DNA of 64,000 nt from Candidatus Nitrosotenuis uzonensis (GCF_000723185.1 NZ_CBTY010000008.1:108677-172676), one strand, 5' to 3'; positions 8,558 through 18,127 are shown, counted from the stretch's first letter. The notes: a model not told the origin generated them from the sequence alone. A program made the numbers and translations.

Positions 8558-9915
8558 TGAGACGAGTTCTCAGACAAGTTGATAGTGATTTTTCCAATCT
8601 TGTTTCCGATCTTCAAAAACTGATACGACAGCCAAGCGTATCTGCAAAAAACCAAGGAATTGAAGAATGTGCCAGACTTGTCAGCAAAATAATGAGAAAA
8701 TCCGGAATCAGGACGCAAATACTCAAAATTAGTAATGCCACACCACTAGTGTTCGGCGAGGTGCGCTCAAAGAAAAACCCGACAAAAACGCTCCTGTTTT
8801 ACAACCATTATGATGTGCAGCCGGCGGAGCCTTTTGAGCTGTGGGATGACGAGCCGTTCAGCGGAAAGGTCAAGGGAAACAAAATCTTTGGACGTGGCTC
8901 TGCCGACGATAAGGGCGAGCTGATAACACGAATCAAGGCAGTCGAATCCTTTCTAAAAGTTCATGGTGATGTCCCATGCAATATCAAATTCGTCATAGAA
9001 GGAGAAGAAGAAATTGGAAGTGCGCACATAGAATCATACCTTAAAAAATATCGGAAAAAATTCGCATGCGATGCAGTAATCTGGGAGTTCGGATATGTTG
9101 ATTCCAAGAATAGACCGATAATCGGCCTTGGAATGAAAGGCTTGCTGTATGTGGAAATGTCGGTAAAGGAAGCAGTGCGAGATGCCCATTCGAGTCTTGC
9201 AGTGATAATAAAAAATCCTGCGTGGCGCCTGATAGAGGCCCTTGATACACTTCGCGATCCCAGTGGAAAGATATTGATAAGGAATTGGTACGACGAGGTC
9301 GAGCCGTTTAGCAAAGAAGACTTGGCATTGCTGCAAAAAGAGCCATTCGATGAGAGGGCGTTCAAATCAGAATATGGTGTGCGCGAATTTGTGGCAGGCA
9401 AAAGAGGTATTGAGGTAAAAAAAGCACTTGCAGGTGATCCGACATGCAACATAGCTGGGATGATCTCAGGGTATACTATGCAGGGAGCCAAGACCGTCCT
9501 GCCGGCATCGGCAACGGTAAAGATAGATTTTAGACTCGTTCCAAGAATGGATCCGAAAAAACAGTTCGCACGACTAAAATCCCATCTGAGAAGAAATGGG
9601 TTTTCAGACATCAAAATAAAGAGGTATCATGGGGAGGCTGCGTCAAGAACCAATCCGACAGACCCGTTCGTCTCATGCGTCAGAGATGCAGCAAAGGACT
9701 CTTTTGGCAACTACGTCGTCAACGTATCAAATGCTGGAACAGGGCCGATGCACTCGTTTGCAAGCGTCTTGCGCGCGCCATGTGTGTCGATCGGCTCTAC
9801 CCATGTCTTTTCCAGAATTCACTCTCCCAACGAGTATGCAAGACTTGATCTTCTAAAGAAGACCACAAAATGCATGTGCCTGATAATTGATAATTTCTCA
9901 AAACAGGCCAACTAA
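8557..9915 (+). CDS. M20-family metallopeptidase / amidohydrolase
   Basis: About 452 residues. Zinc-site motifs of the M20 (ArgE/DapE/CPG2/carnosinase) family are in order: FYNHYDVQPA (His and Asp), GRGSADDKG (bridging Asp), EGEEEIGS (catalytic and metal Glu pair), VIWEFG (where others have Asp), and a C-terminal His in GSTHVFSRIHSPNE. The lid domain lies between about 190 and 320. The start ATG overlaps the preceding stop (TGATG), so it is translationally coupled to nnrD. Substrate, probably a peptide or acylated amino acid, cannot be decided. A TTG at 8554 is an alternative start. Confidence 0.85.
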   Translation: MRRVLRQVDSDFSNLVSDLQKLIRQPSVSAKNQGIEECARLVSKIMRKSGIRTQILKISNATPLVFGEVRSKKNPTKTLLFYNHYDVQPAEPFELWDDEPFSGKVKGNKIFGRGSADDKGELITRIKAVESFLKVHGDVPCNIKFVIEGEEEIGSAHIESYLKKYRKKFACDAVIWEFGYVDSKNRPIIGLGMKGLLYVEMSVKEAVRDAHSSLAVIIKNPAWRLIEALDTLRDPSGKILIRNWYDEVEPFSKEDLALLQKEPFDERAFKSEYGVREFVAGKRGIEVKKALAGDPTCNIAGMISGYTMQGAKTVLPASATVKIDFRLVPRMDPKKQFARLKSHLRRNGFSDIKIKRYHGEAASRTNPTDPFVSCVRDAAKDSFGNYVVNVSNAGTGPMHSFASVLRAPCVSIGSTHVFSRIHSPNEYARLDLLKKTTKCMCLIIDNFSKQAN

Positions 9916-9935
9916 GGCTGTTTTTGTAGAAAAGG

Positions 9936-9942
9936 CTTTAAT
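9936..9942 (+). promoter_or_regulatory. TATA box of the proteasome beta gene
   Basis: CTTTAAT centred 27 bases before ATG 9966, in the 50-base gap after the M20 gene. The spacing fits a leaderless transcript. Confidence 0.55.
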
Positions 9943-9965
9943 GTGCATCCAAAGCACGTCAGATT

Positions 9966-10559
9966 ATGTCAATGTACATGCCAGGTGCAACAGCCGTGGG
10001 AATAACATTTGATAACGGTGTAGTGTTTGCAAGTGAGAAAAGAATAGCTTATGGAAACTTTCTTGTAAGCAAAACTACGAAAAAGACGTTCTCGCTAACA
10101 GATCAGGTGGGCACGGCAATAGCCGGTCTTGTCGCAGACATGCAAATACTCGTTCTCCAGATAAAGGCACTTGCAAAGATAAGGAAGATGGAACTAAAAA
10201 GAGACATCCCGCCAAATTCGATTGCAAAGATGATGTCAAATCTGATGTATGAGAGAAGATTCTTTCCACTGCTGACACAGGTGATAGTAGGTGGTGTGGT
10301 TGACAAACCTGCAATTTACACTCTGGATCCACTCGGCTCAGTCCTTCCAGATGAATACGCCGCAGTCGGAACCGGCGCAGAAATGGCACTTGGTGTGCTT
10401 GATCAGCAATACAAGCCGGGAATGAAAGAAAAAGAGGCAACAGACCTTGCAATAAAATCAATTCGTGCAGCAACAATGCGAGATTCTTTTAGTGGAGACG
10501 GAATAGATGTGCTTGTAATTACAAAAGAAGGCACAAAAGAGTTTACAGAAAAACTCTAA
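9966..10559 (+). CDS. psmB: 20S proteasome beta subunit lacking the usual Thr1
   Basis: 197 residues with the proteasome beta fold: ATAVGITFDNGVVFASEKR, a Lys33-like residue in NFLVSK, AGLVADMQ, and GSGAE/SGDGID-like motifs. In active beta subunits the mature chain starts TTTVGIT after a cleaved Gly. Here the aligned stretch is G-A-T-A-V-G-I-T, so position 1 is Ala and the propeptide is only about seven residues. The same ATAIG pattern occurs, from memory, in the non-catalytic beta1 of Sulfolobus. It is therefore probably a structural subunit that assembles with an active beta encoded elsewhere. Assignment to the family is firm; inactivity is inferred. Confidence 0.9.
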   Translation: MSMYMPGATAVGITFDNGVVFASEKRIAYGNFLVSKTTKKTFSLTDQVGTAIAGLVADMQILVLQIKALAKIRKMELKRDIPPNSIAKMMSNLMYERRFFPLLTQVIVGGVVDKPAIYTLDPLGSVLPDEYAAVGTGAEMALGVLDQQYKPGMKEKEATDLAIKSIRAATMRDSFSGDGIDVLVITKEGTKEFTEKL

Positions 10560-10667
10560 AAATAGAATCCCACGTAGGCATCAAAACAGACGGTATCTAG
10601 GCAAGCTGTACGACTTGATTTTGTTGGAAATTTTTAAACGCTAAAACTTCAATTTTTCATTCTTTTA

Positions 10668-11009
10668 TTAGAGTAGTTTGTATGGCTTACCATTTTTATC
10701 ATAGGTAATCCATTCTCCAGATTTTTCTCCATTTTTAAAACGCCCAGAACGTATCTTCTTTCCATCTTTTCTGAACCATTCCAAATATCTCACAAGAACT
10801 CCATTGATTTTATTGCCTTTTGCTAAGATTGAACCATCTTTATGATATTCAACATGTTTGGTTTTTCCCATGATTGGTTCTATCTGTGATTTAGTATAAC
10901 AATTTTTTATTATTGGATTTATAAGAAAAGCTCTTTGAATCTTTTCCTCACTCACGAAAACCTCTTCGTAATTTACTAGAAAAGCTTGTACCAGATCATA
11001 CCCAGTCAC
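10668..11009 (-). CDS. Small protein with MORN-like tail, possible mobile-element cargo
   Basis: 113 residues from GTG 11009. The C-terminal half has two MORN/YwqK-like units (GVLVRYLEWFRKDGK, then SGEWITYDKNGKPY), a motif found in some antitoxin-like and peptide-binding proteins. The DNA is more A+T-rich than the flanks. It lies alone between the proteasome gene and a tRNA-like fragment and faces away from both. Function unknown; it may be all that is left of an integrated element. Confidence 0.6.
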   Translation of the reverse strand: MTGYDLVQAFLVNYEEVFVSEEKIQRAFLINPIIKNCYTKSQIEPIMGKTKHVEYHKDGSILAKGNKINGVLVRYLEWFRKDGKKIRSGRFKNGEKSGEWITYDKNGKPYKLL

Positions 11010-11010
11010 G

Positions 11011-11070
11011 AGCAGATCAAAGCTGTGAAGATATTGTAAATATCTGTGTTCAAATCACACCCATCCGCTA
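11011..11070 (+). pseudogene. Decayed 3' part of a class II tRNA, possibly tRNA-Leu(CAA)
   Basis: Read in order: an anticodon-arm-like stem with 7-base loop ATCAAAG (11016-11022; T33, anticodon CAA); a perfect long variable-arm hairpin GATATT-GTA-AATATC (11030-11044); a T arm TGTG-TTCAAAT-CACA; then an acceptor-like CCATCCGCTA. A class II variable arm plus CAA anticodon fits Leu. The anticodon stem has one mismatch and one wobble, and no matching 5' acceptor (such as GCGGATG) or D arm is found upstream. It therefore looks like a 3' fragment, as left by integration into a tRNA gene. Chance resemblance is possible. Confidence 0.35.
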
Positions 11071-11159
11071 GAGGAATTAAAGATCCCAGCTATAATCTAA
11101 ATCTGTTTAATCCTGACAAGATAAAGAGTTTTACTGGAAAAATACCAGATTCACGTATG

Positions 11160-11636
11160 TTAGTCTTTTAGCGACTTTTTGATTTCCCAGAATCTGTCTG
11201 AGATGTAATGGAGGTTTTCTACAACTACACCCTTGTTCATTGCGGCCATTTCCTGACTTGAGACAAGTGCCCTGCCTACTGCAAGGAATTTTTTTTGCGA
11301 TTCTTCTACTACGCACACAATACTGCCCTTCTCAAATTCTGTAAAACTTCTAATTCCGGGCCTCATCACATTTGCCCCATCGCACATGAACTTGACTGCG
11401 CCCATATCTACTGTTACACTCGGAAACATCTGGAGAATTTTAACATCGCTCAAAAACGGCAGATATGATTGACCCATCTTTATTGCGGTAATGCCCTCAC
11501 CTACCAGTATCTGTGAGTTCTCGTCAATTTCATAGATTTTCAAGTTTTTTATTTTTGGTAGCTCGACTTTCCACTGCGAGGATATCTCTCTTAACACGTT
11601 TGCAGTGTCTGTTTTGGAGATCAGATTTGATTTCAA
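11160..11636 (-). CDS. PUA-domain RNA-binding protein
   Basis: 158 residues. The N-terminal ~70 residues form a small mixed domain (LREISSQWKVELPKIK); the C-terminal half is a PUA domain (MGAVKFMCDGANVMRPGI, then FEKGSIVCVVEESQKKFLAVGRAL). This is the archaeal MCT-1/Tma20-like arrangement, implicated in RNA binding and translation. The start overlaps the end of the homoserine dehydrogenase gene by four bases, so they form an operon. Confidence 0.85.
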   Translation of the reverse strand: MKSNLISKTDTANVLREISSQWKVELPKIKNLKIYEIDENSQILVGEGITAIKMGQSYLPFLSDVKILQMFPSVTVDMGAVKFMCDGANVMRPGIRSFTEFEKGSIVCVVEESQKKFLAVGRALVSSQEMAAMNKGVVVENLHYISDRFWEIKKSLKD

Positions 11637-12643
11637 TCCCTTGATATCTCCTTGCGGATATCCAAAAGATCTCTGAGTATTGAGCTTGCAGTCTCTGTGC
11701 CACCAGCTCCTCTACCTATTATGGTCTGCGTACCTGAATGCTCTGATGTGAACGATATTGCATTTAGCGTTCCGTTGACGCACAGCGGATCATCAACGGG
11801 AACCTCCCTTGGGGCTACAATCAACTCCTTGTTGCAAGATGCGATTAGCTTGACTGCGCATTTTTTCTTTGCTGCCGCCTTGATGTCCTTTGTGGTAACT
11901 CCTCGTATTCCAGTTCTTTTGATATCTGGCATGGTTACCTTCATGCCCATTATCCAGTTTGCAAGTATTACCAGCTTTGCAGCAGCATCAAGACCGTCAA
12001 GGTCTAGTGATTCGTCTGCCTCAACATACCCTTTTGATTTTGCATCCTTGAGCGCTGCCTCAAAACTCATTCCCCTTGCCATATTTGTTAGGATGTAGTT
12101 TGTCGTGCCGTTGAGTATTCCAGCAAAAGATGTTATCTGTTCGCCTCTCAAGCTGTTTTTTGCATAGTCAAGTATCGGGGTGCCGCCTCCCACAGTGCCG
12201 CTAAACCTGAAAAGAACCTGGTTGTAAGTTGCAAGCTCCATCAGTGATGGAAATGCAAGTGCAAGAGGTCCTTTGTTGACCGATATGACATGCATCCTGC
12301 GCTTCATGGCCGATATTATATGAGACATCCCCGGTTCTGCATCTCGGTAGTTGCTTGCGGTAGTCTCTACAAGAACATCTGCATCTACATTGTTGATTAT
12401 GTCTAGGCCTACCATGTTCTTTTTTGACTTGTCATACTTTCTTATGGTCCCGAATTTCTTTTTGACTTCAATAAGCCTGTTTACATCAAGCCCTGCCGGA
12501 TCAGATACTCCGCCTTTGCTGTCAAACGCCCCGACTATTCTTGGCTTTATCCCATACTTTGCATACAGATCATCCATGCGTGATACAAGAAGTTTTGCTA
12601 GGCTCTGGGCTACGGTGCCAAATCCGCAAATTATTATTCTCAA
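11633..12643 (-). CDS. hom: Homoserine dehydrogenase
   Basis: 336 residues; reduces aspartate semialdehyde to homoserine in Thr/Met synthesis. N-terminal Rossmann motif IIICGFGTVAQSLAKLL (2-18), substrate motif FAGILNGTTNYIL (about 178-190), and the catalytic Lys/Asp region around ADESLDLDGLDAAAKL. There is no C-terminal ACT domain, so it resembles the short archaeal form without allosteric domain. It is followed with overlap by the PUA gene. Confidence 0.92.
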   Translation of the reverse strand: MRIIICGFGTVAQSLAKLLVSRMDDLYAKYGIKPRIVGAFDSKGGVSDPAGLDVNRLIEVKKKFGTIRKYDKSKKNMVGLDIINNVDADVLVETTASNYRDAEPGMSHIISAMKRRMHVISVNKGPLALAFPSLMELATYNQVLFRFSGTVGGGTPILDYAKNSLRGEQITSFAGILNGTTNYILTNMARGMSFEAALKDAKSKGYVEADESLDLDGLDAAAKLVILANWIMGMKVTMPDIKRTGIRGVTTKDIKAAAKKKCAVKLIASCNKELIVAPREVPVDDPLCVNGTLNAISFTSEHSGTQTIIGRGAGGTETASSILRDLLDIRKEISRD

Positions 12644-12740
12644 ACATCACACCTCCTGGTCTGTAATACTGCATGTTTTGTGGTTTCCAATCAAGATGAA
12701 TTGGCTTGATGCTATCTTATTAATGATGATGGTTTTCACA

Positions 12741-13133
12741 TTATGATTTTTCAAGGTTTAAAGAAACTGAGTTTATGCAAAACCTGCTAAACGTTGGAGC
12801 TGGACCGTCCTCAAAGACATGGCCAAGATGAGCATCACATTTTGCACACATGACCTCCGTGCGTAGCATGCCAAAGCTAGAGTCCGTCTCGTACTTGATG
12901 CTGTCCTCACTTATGGGCTCAAAGAAGCTAGGCCAGCCCGTGCCAGAATCAAACTTTGCCTCTGAGCCGAACAGCTTGTTGCCGCAACAGGCGCACTTGT
13001 ATGTGCCGTTTTCCTTGCAATAATTGTATGTTCCGCTAAACGGTGCCTCTGTAGCCTTCCTTCTGCATACATTATACTGTTCTTCTGTGAGGATGTTTTT
13101 CCATTCCTCATCTGTCTTTTTTATCTTGTCCAC
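12741..13133 (-). CDS. msrB: Peptide methionine-R-sulfoxide reductase MsrB
   Basis: 130 residues. Both structural zinc pairs are present (CACC, then [12 protein letters not shown]), with the conserved [12 protein letters not shown] and the catalytic Cys in RFCINSVSL near the C-terminus. Reduces methionine-R-sulfoxide in proteins, repairing oxidative damage. It stands alone with about 100 bases before homoserine dehydrogenase and 37 bases after the ThyX-like gene. Confidence 0.95.
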   Translation of the reverse strand: MDKIKKTDEEWKNILTEEQYNVCRRKATEAPFSGTYNYCKENGTYKCACCGNKLFGSEAKFDSGTGWPSFFEPISEDSIKYETDSSFGMLRTEVMCAKCDAHLGHVFEDGPAPTFSRFCINSVSLNLEKS

Positions 13134-13170
13134 AATGCAGTATGTGCAAAGCAGTATTATAGGATTCTTG

Positions 13171-14793
13171 CTATTTTGTGGTTTTTCTTTTCTCTTCTAT
13201 TCTTTTTTCCGACTCGAATCTTTCAAGCTCATATGTGTTCATATCTGCAAATCTGATTATCCTGGACAGGGTCGGATGCCTCTTTTTTATCGCAAGAAAC
13301 ATCTTTTGTGCGACTTGGCGGTAATCTGCGTGCCCCTGCGGTATAGTTCTAAGCTCAATTAGATGGCAGGCCTCTCTGAGGTTGAGCCTGACTAGAAACG
13401 GATAATTGTATGCAAAGTTGACCACGTACTGCGCTTCCTGCGGATACTTTGCTCTCATCTTTTCAAATACGTGCTTTGTATTCTGCATGCACTCATTGTA
13501 TTCCTTACCTAGTCCGATCTGGCTTATCTCATCGGGCATTGCAAATCCGTGATCTGTTGTGAGAAGCTGCCTTTGCATTGTCAGCACTCTATGTCTGTGC
13601 AGATCTCTGAACATGCCAAAATTGCCTATTATATCGAACGTATATTCTGTCATCTCAAAGGCGCGTGGTGGCCGATGTCTTCTGTTGGTGCGAAGCTTGG
13701 CAATGCCTTCTATTATGTTCGACTTTTCCTTTTTACTCATCTTTTTTACATCTGATAATATGGACCTGTAAGAGACTGTCTGAGGCTCGTACAAAAGCGA
13801 AGCGACTATCTTGTTCTGGGCCGAGCTTTCGCCCTCATAGTCGACAAGTCTTACAACCGCGCCTTGGGATCTTGCTGTGGATGCATGTCTTCTTGCCATG
13901 TTCTTTGTGTACTTGTTCACAGACCTGAGGTATTCTTGCATGGCTTTTCCGTACTTGTCGTCGGATCTGCGCACAAATGACTTGATTGTGGTATCAAGCT
14001 CGTGTTTTATCTTGGCTGCAAGCTCTCTTTCTTCCCTTAGTTCGGAGCTAAAAAGTACTGTCAGTAGGTATTCAAAGGCACGTCCGTTCCCTGTAATGCC
14101 GACGTTGGTGATAGTGGAGGCAGGAAGCAGACCACGCAAAATGTCTAGCGCCTTTGCCTTGGTAGTTGCATTGTAGATGAACGTTGCAGACTTGATGTCT
14201 TGCGAGTCGCTAAGCTTGGAAAACGGAATCTCCGTTCCAGAACGCATGTCTTTGAATTTGAGATTTTCGATAGGATCTCTTTCTCTTATGTATTTGAGCA
14301 TGGGCTCTATGCTTTTTGCATATGTGTCAAAATCAAAATTACAGCATTCCAGATACATATCTGCAAATCTTGATTCCATTATGGTTGGCTCCCTGTAGAA
14401 CTTGTAATTGCCATCAATTTTTTTATCCCACGCGACATAGCGCGATGATTTTTCAAGATATGATAGGCCTATTCTCCTGTCTTCAATTTTTTTTACCGCA
14501 ATGTTAGAGATTCCCTCAATGGCTATCTGTGCGATGCCCAGCTCGGCTACAGAATCATCGCCGTACTCGATTAGTACTTTGTTATAAAATTCGTCGCCAC
14601 GGTTTTCATTTGCAAGAAATTCATCAAGAAAAATTCGTCGCATGCTCTTGTCCGTCCTACTGTATCTGGACATGAGAGCGCCGCGATCCACCTGGCGTGG
14701 GGTGGTTATGGCAAAGACAGAATCATCCGCATTTGAAAAGTGTTTGAGCAGGATCTCTTTTTCGGACGGTGTGAATTCTGTCAATGAAATCAA
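13171..14793 (-). CDS. Tandem (double-length) ThyX-like protein
   Basis: 540 residues, about twice the size of a ThyX flavin-dependent thymidylate synthase. The N-terminal half has ThyX-like [18 protein letters not shown] and [10 protein letters not shown]; the C-terminal half has [13 protein letters not shown] near residue 400 and [18 protein letters not shown]. The ThyX signature RHRxxSxxxxSxR is only partly kept (T instead of S). Such duplicated ThyX-family proteins occur in archaea; whether they make dTMP is uncertain. A canonical thyX or thyA elsewhere would argue for another role. Expressed away from the downstream divergent genes. Confidence 0.75.
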   Translation of the reverse strand: MISLTEFTPSEKEILLKHFSNADDSVFAITTPRQVDRGALMSRYSRTDKSMRRIFLDEFLANENRGDEFYNKVLIEYGDDSVAELGIAQIAIEGISNIAVKKIEDRRIGLSYLEKSSRYVAWDKKIDGNYKFYREPTIMESRFADMYLECCNFDFDTYAKSIEPMLKYIRERDPIENLKFKDMRSGTEIPFSKLSDSQDIKSATFIYNATTKAKALDILRGLLPASTITNVGITGNGRAFEYLLTVLFSSELREERELAAKIKHELDTTIKSFVRRSDDKYGKAMQEYLRSVNKYTKNMARRHASTARSQGAVVRLVDYEGESSAQNKIVASLLYEPQTVSYRSILSDVKKMSKKEKSNIIEGIAKLRTNRRHRPPRAFEMTEYTFDIIGNFGMFRDLHRHRVLTMQRQLLTTDHGFAMPDEISQIGLGKEYNECMQNTKHVFEKMRAKYPQEAQYVVNFAYNYPFLVRLNLREACHLIELRTIPQGHADYRQVAQKMFLAIKKRHPTLSRIIRFADMNTYELERFESEKRIEEKRKTTK

Positions 14794-14815
14794 GAATTGG
14801 AGGATTGTAATTAAA

Positions 14816-15091
14816 CTATTTTCGTTTGATCTGGATTAGATCCGGCGTGGCTGATCTTCCTTTTGCCTGCCATCTTAGGAGCACTTCTTTTAGCGCGTTC
14901 GCGTCGCTTTCATTTTCGGTGTATAGGAGCATCGTCATCCAATGGCCATTGCCTGCCTTTCCTCCAACCGAGTTCATCCAAAAGTTGCTTGGAAGATCTC
15001 TCAGTGCCGCATTGTTTGGATCTTTGCTAATCTCTATCCACCTTTTTGAGACAAAGTGCAATATCTGGTCCAGACCGCTTTTGTCTATCAT
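14816..15091 (-). CDS. Small protein of unknown function
   Basis: 91 residues from ATG 15091 ([18 protein letters not shown]). The frame is open further upstream, but a TATA-like element (TTTTAAAA, about 15114-15125) sits 28 bases before ATG 15091 and fits a leaderless start there. Contains [19 protein letters not shown] and a helical C-terminus ([14 protein letters not shown]). No motif recognised. Divergent from cdvA. Confidence 0.65.
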   Translation of the reverse strand: MIDKSGLDQILHFVSKRWIEISKDPNNAALRDLPSNFWMNSVGGKAGNGHWMTMLLYTENESDANALKEVLLRWQAKGRSATPDLIQIKRK

Positions 15092-15191
15092 GAGTTGATT
15101 TTGACCAAGACCGGATTTTAAAATTGCGAAAAATCCTGACTTTGTTAAATTGTTCTTACCAAAACTAGAAAGCTTGTTAACATTTTCCCGG

Positions 15192-15200
15192 TTATATAAA
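15192..15200 (+). promoter_or_regulatory. TATA box of cdvA
   Basis: TTATATAAA centred 23 bases before ATG 15219, giving a very short or no leader. It also rules out the upstream in-frame ATG at 15150, which would lie before the promoter. Confidence 0.65.
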
Positions 15201-15218
15201 ACGCCAGAGTCCTTGTCA

Positions 15219-16166
15219 ATGAACAAGGACGAGATAGAGATTATCGGCAAGAACGTCAAGGACATGTATGGAACGGCCGTCGGCAAGGTTATCGGAACGA
15301 TAACTGACATTGACGGAAGCATACAGACCGTGGGAATCGACTGTGGTCTTGAAGGACTAAAGCAGGTCCCATTTGAACAACTGGTTGTTCAAGGCGATGT
15401 CGTAATCTATATACCGAAATGGAGGCTCGATGCCCAGAGATTCCTCAGGGAAAAAGGACTGACCATTCGAAGACTCAAAGCTCTAATCGACATCGTATCC
15501 GAAAATGACGAAATGCGGGAAGATGCTGAAATCATACATGAGAAGTACAAGTCAAAGCTGCTATCGCTCGAAGAAGCCGAGAAAGACATCTCGACTAGAT
15601 TGTCGGCAAGACTTGAAGCACTCAATGAACAGCTCAAATCCGTAAAGGTTCTATTGTTTGATGCAAAGGTGCAGTTCAAGAGTAATGAGATCACAGAGTC
15701 AAAGTACGATCTTATCAAGACCCATACGGGAGAGATAATGGAGCACATTGACCACGAAAAGGCAGAAATCCTTAACATCCAAAGAAGAATCGCAGACATA
15801 TCGCTTGATGGCGCCCAAGTACAGGTAAATCAGAGAGAACAGATACAGCATTCAGCAGTATCATATCTGGTAACTGACACGACGGCAGGCCAACAGGTGG
15901 AGACTCCATCAGTGCCTTCCTATGTGGACGAAACAAAGACTCCTGAGACTGCAAGCGCATCATCGCAGGGTGCACCGCAGACTGCAGATACGACATCTGC
16001 TCCTGAACCGGTAACCGCACAGCCAAGTGCAGCCTCTTCTTCGGCCGTACAAAATAAAGAAGTGGTAGCATGGCGTGGCGCGGTCGCGCAATCTGCTCCT
16101 GCTGTGAATAGTGTCAGCACACCTGATGCCGGATCAGACTGGTTCGCCAAAATGGAAGCCCAATAG
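15219..16166 (+). CDS. cdvA: CdvA cell-division protein
   Basis: 315 residues. The N-terminal ~70 residues form a PRC-barrel-like domain (YGTAVGKVIGTITDIDG, then VVIYIPKWRLDAQRF), followed by a long coiled coil (about 80-215), a Ser/Thr/Ala/Pro-rich linker, and a short conserved-looking C-terminal peptide (SDWFAKMEAQ). This is the layout of archaeal CdvA, which marks the division site and recruits ESCRT-III (CdvB) through its C-terminal peptide. No cdvB or cdvC gene is adjacent, consistent with cdvA being unlinked in Thaumarchaeota. A leaderless promoter supports the start. Confidence 0.8.
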   Translation: MNKDEIEIIGKNVKDMYGTAVGKVIGTITDIDGSIQTVGIDCGLEGLKQVPFEQLVVQGDVVIYIPKWRLDAQRFLREKGLTIRRLKALIDIVSENDEMREDAEIIHEKYKSKLLSLEEAEKDISTRLSARLEALNEQLKSVKVLLFDAKVQFKSNEITESKYDLIKTHTGEIMEHIDHEKAEILNIQRRIADISLDGAQVQVNQREQIQHSAVSYLVTDTTAGQQVETPSVPSYVDETKTPETASASSQGAPQTADTTSAPEPVTAQPSAASSSAVQNKEVVAWRGAVAQSAPAVNSVSTPDAGSDWFAKMEAQ

Positions 16167-16223
16167 AGAAGGCCCACATCCTATTTTTATAACATTTACA
16201 AATAACTACTCACAAATCATATC

Positions 16224-18125
16224 GTGCATTCTGAGACTTTCACAATCGGTCTTGGGAACAATAATACTGCTGTTAGAAAAGAGGCATCCGAAGACTATGT
16301 TGCTTTCTGGGCACGAGAAGCCCAAAAACTGACCTGGTTCAAAAAATGGAATAAAATACTTCAATGGGATCCGCCGTTTGCAAGGTGGTTTGTGGGAGGT
16401 ACAATCAACGCCTCGTACAACGCGCTTGACGTTCACCAAAACAGGCAGAAAATTGCCATACTGTGGGAAGGCGAAAACGAGGACAGAAAGGTGATAACGT
16501 ATGGGCAGCTTCACGACCATGTACAACGGTTCTCCAACGCACTAAAGTCAGCCGGTGTGGGCAAAGGGGACAGGGTTACAATCTATCTTCCTATGGTGCC
16601 TGAGCTCATAGTCGCGATGCTATCATGTGCCAGAATAGGCGCAATCCACACAGTAATATTTTCAGGGTTTAGCGCATCTTCAATCAAGGATCGCGTGGTT
16701 GACTCTAAATCAAAGGTCATAATAACTGCTGATGGCGGGTACAGAAGAGGCTCTATTGTAAAGCTCAAGGATACCGTAGATAGCGCAATAGACGGACTTA
16801 ATTTTGTAGAAAAAGTGGTTGTCTTGAAAAGGGCTGGCAACCAAATAACTCTGGGCAACAAGGATATCATGTGGGATGATTTTGTAAAAAATGCTACAGA
16901 CAAATGCGATGCCGAACAGCTACCAAGCGAGCATCCGCTTTACATTCTGTACACATCTGGTACCACAGGCAAACCAAAAGGAGTGTTACACGATACTGGA
17001 GGATATCTGACACATATCAACTCGACATTCAGGTGGGCATTTGATATAAAAGAATCCGACATTTATTTTTGCACTGCAGACATAGGATGGGTTACTGGTC
17101 ACAGCTATGTCGCATACGGGCCTCTTATCTGCGGCGCAACAATGGTAATGTATGAAGGTGCGCCGGACTATCCCACCCCTGCACGAATGTGGGATATACT
17201 GCAAAGATATCGAGTCACAATATTTTACACAACGCCTACTGCGCTTAGAATGTTCATGAAGTTCGGAGATGCAATACCGAATTCGTATGATCTCTCCTCA
17301 CTTCGGCTTCTTGGTACGGTGGGAGAGCCGATTAATCCTGAAGTCTGGAAGTGGTACTATAAAACAATAGGCAAAAGCAGGTGTCCGATAATTGATACGT
17401 GGTGGCAGACTGAGACAGGCGGAATGATGTTATCTCCTCTTCCAGGACTTGAGACAATTCCGCTCAAACCTGGCTCTGCAGCATTTGCAATACCTGGCGT
17501 TGACATTGCAGTTGTTGATGAGAATGGTTCTGAAGTTCCGCCTGATACCAAGGGATACTTGATAATCAGAAAGCCGTGGCCAGGAATGCTTCTGAGTCTG
17601 TGGGGTGATGATGAAAAATATCGCACCGTTTACTGGTCAAAATACAAAGACTGCTATTATACAGGCGATTATTCAATAAAGGATTCGGACGGCTACTTTT
17701 GGCTGCTTGGTCGGGCCGATGACGTACTCAAGGTGGCAGGACACAGAATAGGCACAGCCGAGCTTGAAAGCAGCCTTGTCTCCCACAGGTCGATATCAGA
17801 GGCAGCAGTATGTGGTGTTCCAGACGCTGTAAAGGGCGAAGTGATAATTGCATTTGTAGTTCCAAAGGAGGGAGTCAAGGTAACTGACGAGCTTCGTGCC
17901 GAGATAATCAAGGCAGTTCGTGATGATATTGGGGCGATTGCAACGCCGCAGCAGCTGTACTTTGTGTCAAAGCTGCCTAAAACTAGAAGCGGCAAGATAA
18001 TGAGACGTCTTCTCAAGGCAATCGCAAGCAATGAAAAGATTGGCGATGTAAGCACGCTTGAGGACGGGGCCGCGGTAAATGAAGTGCAAGCGGCATTTGA
18101 TGATCTAAAAAAACAGATGGGATAA
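16224..18125 (+). CDS. acs: Acetyl-CoA synthetase, AMP-forming
   Basis: 633 residues, the usual Acs length; makes acetyl-CoA from acetate, ATP and CoA. Signatures: YTSGTTGKPKG (about 237-247), acetate-pocket Trp in DTWWQTETGG (about 392), YTGDYSIKDSDGY, GRADDVLKVAGHRIG, and the catalytic, acetylatable Lys in KTRSGKIMRR near 592. The GTG start lies about 36 bases after a TATA-like TTTTTATAAC. Related thaumarchaeal enzymes can act on other short acids, but the Trp-Trp favours acetate or propionate. Confidence 0.92.
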   Translation: MHSETFTIGLGNNNTAVRKEASEDYVAFWAREAQKLTWFKKWNKILQWDPPFARWFVGGTINASYNALDVHQNRQKIAILWEGENEDRKVITYGQLHDHVQRFSNALKSAGVGKGDRVTIYLPMVPELIVAMLSCARIGAIHTVIFSGFSASSIKDRVVDSKSKVIITADGGYRRGSIVKLKDTVDSAIDGLNFVEKVVVLKRAGNQITLGNKDIMWDDFVKNATDKCDAEQLPSEHPLYILYTSGTTGKPKGVLHDTGGYLTHINSTFRWAFDIKESDIYFCTADIGWVTGHSYVAYGPLICGATMVMYEGAPDYPTPARMWDILQRYRVTIFYTTPTALRMFMKFGDAIPNSYDLSSLRLLGTVGEPINPEVWKWYYKTIGKSRCPIIDTWWQTETGGMMLSPLPGLETIPLKPGSAAFAIPGVDIAVVDENGSEVPPDTKGYLIIRKPWPGMLLSLWGDDEKYRTVYWSKYKDCYYTGDYSIKDSDGYFWLLGRADDVLKVAGHRIGTAELESSLVSHRSISEAAVCGVPDAVKGEVIIAFVVPKEGVKVTDELRAEIIKAVRDDIGAIATPQQLYFVSKLPKTRSGKIMRRLLKAIASNEKIGDVSTLEDGAAVNEVQAAFDDLKKQMG

Positions 18126-18127
18126 GA

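Noticed and set aside
8961..9614. Long minus-strand ORF opposite the M20 peptidase gene
   Set aside because: Shadow frame of a well-supported gene; no family motifs.
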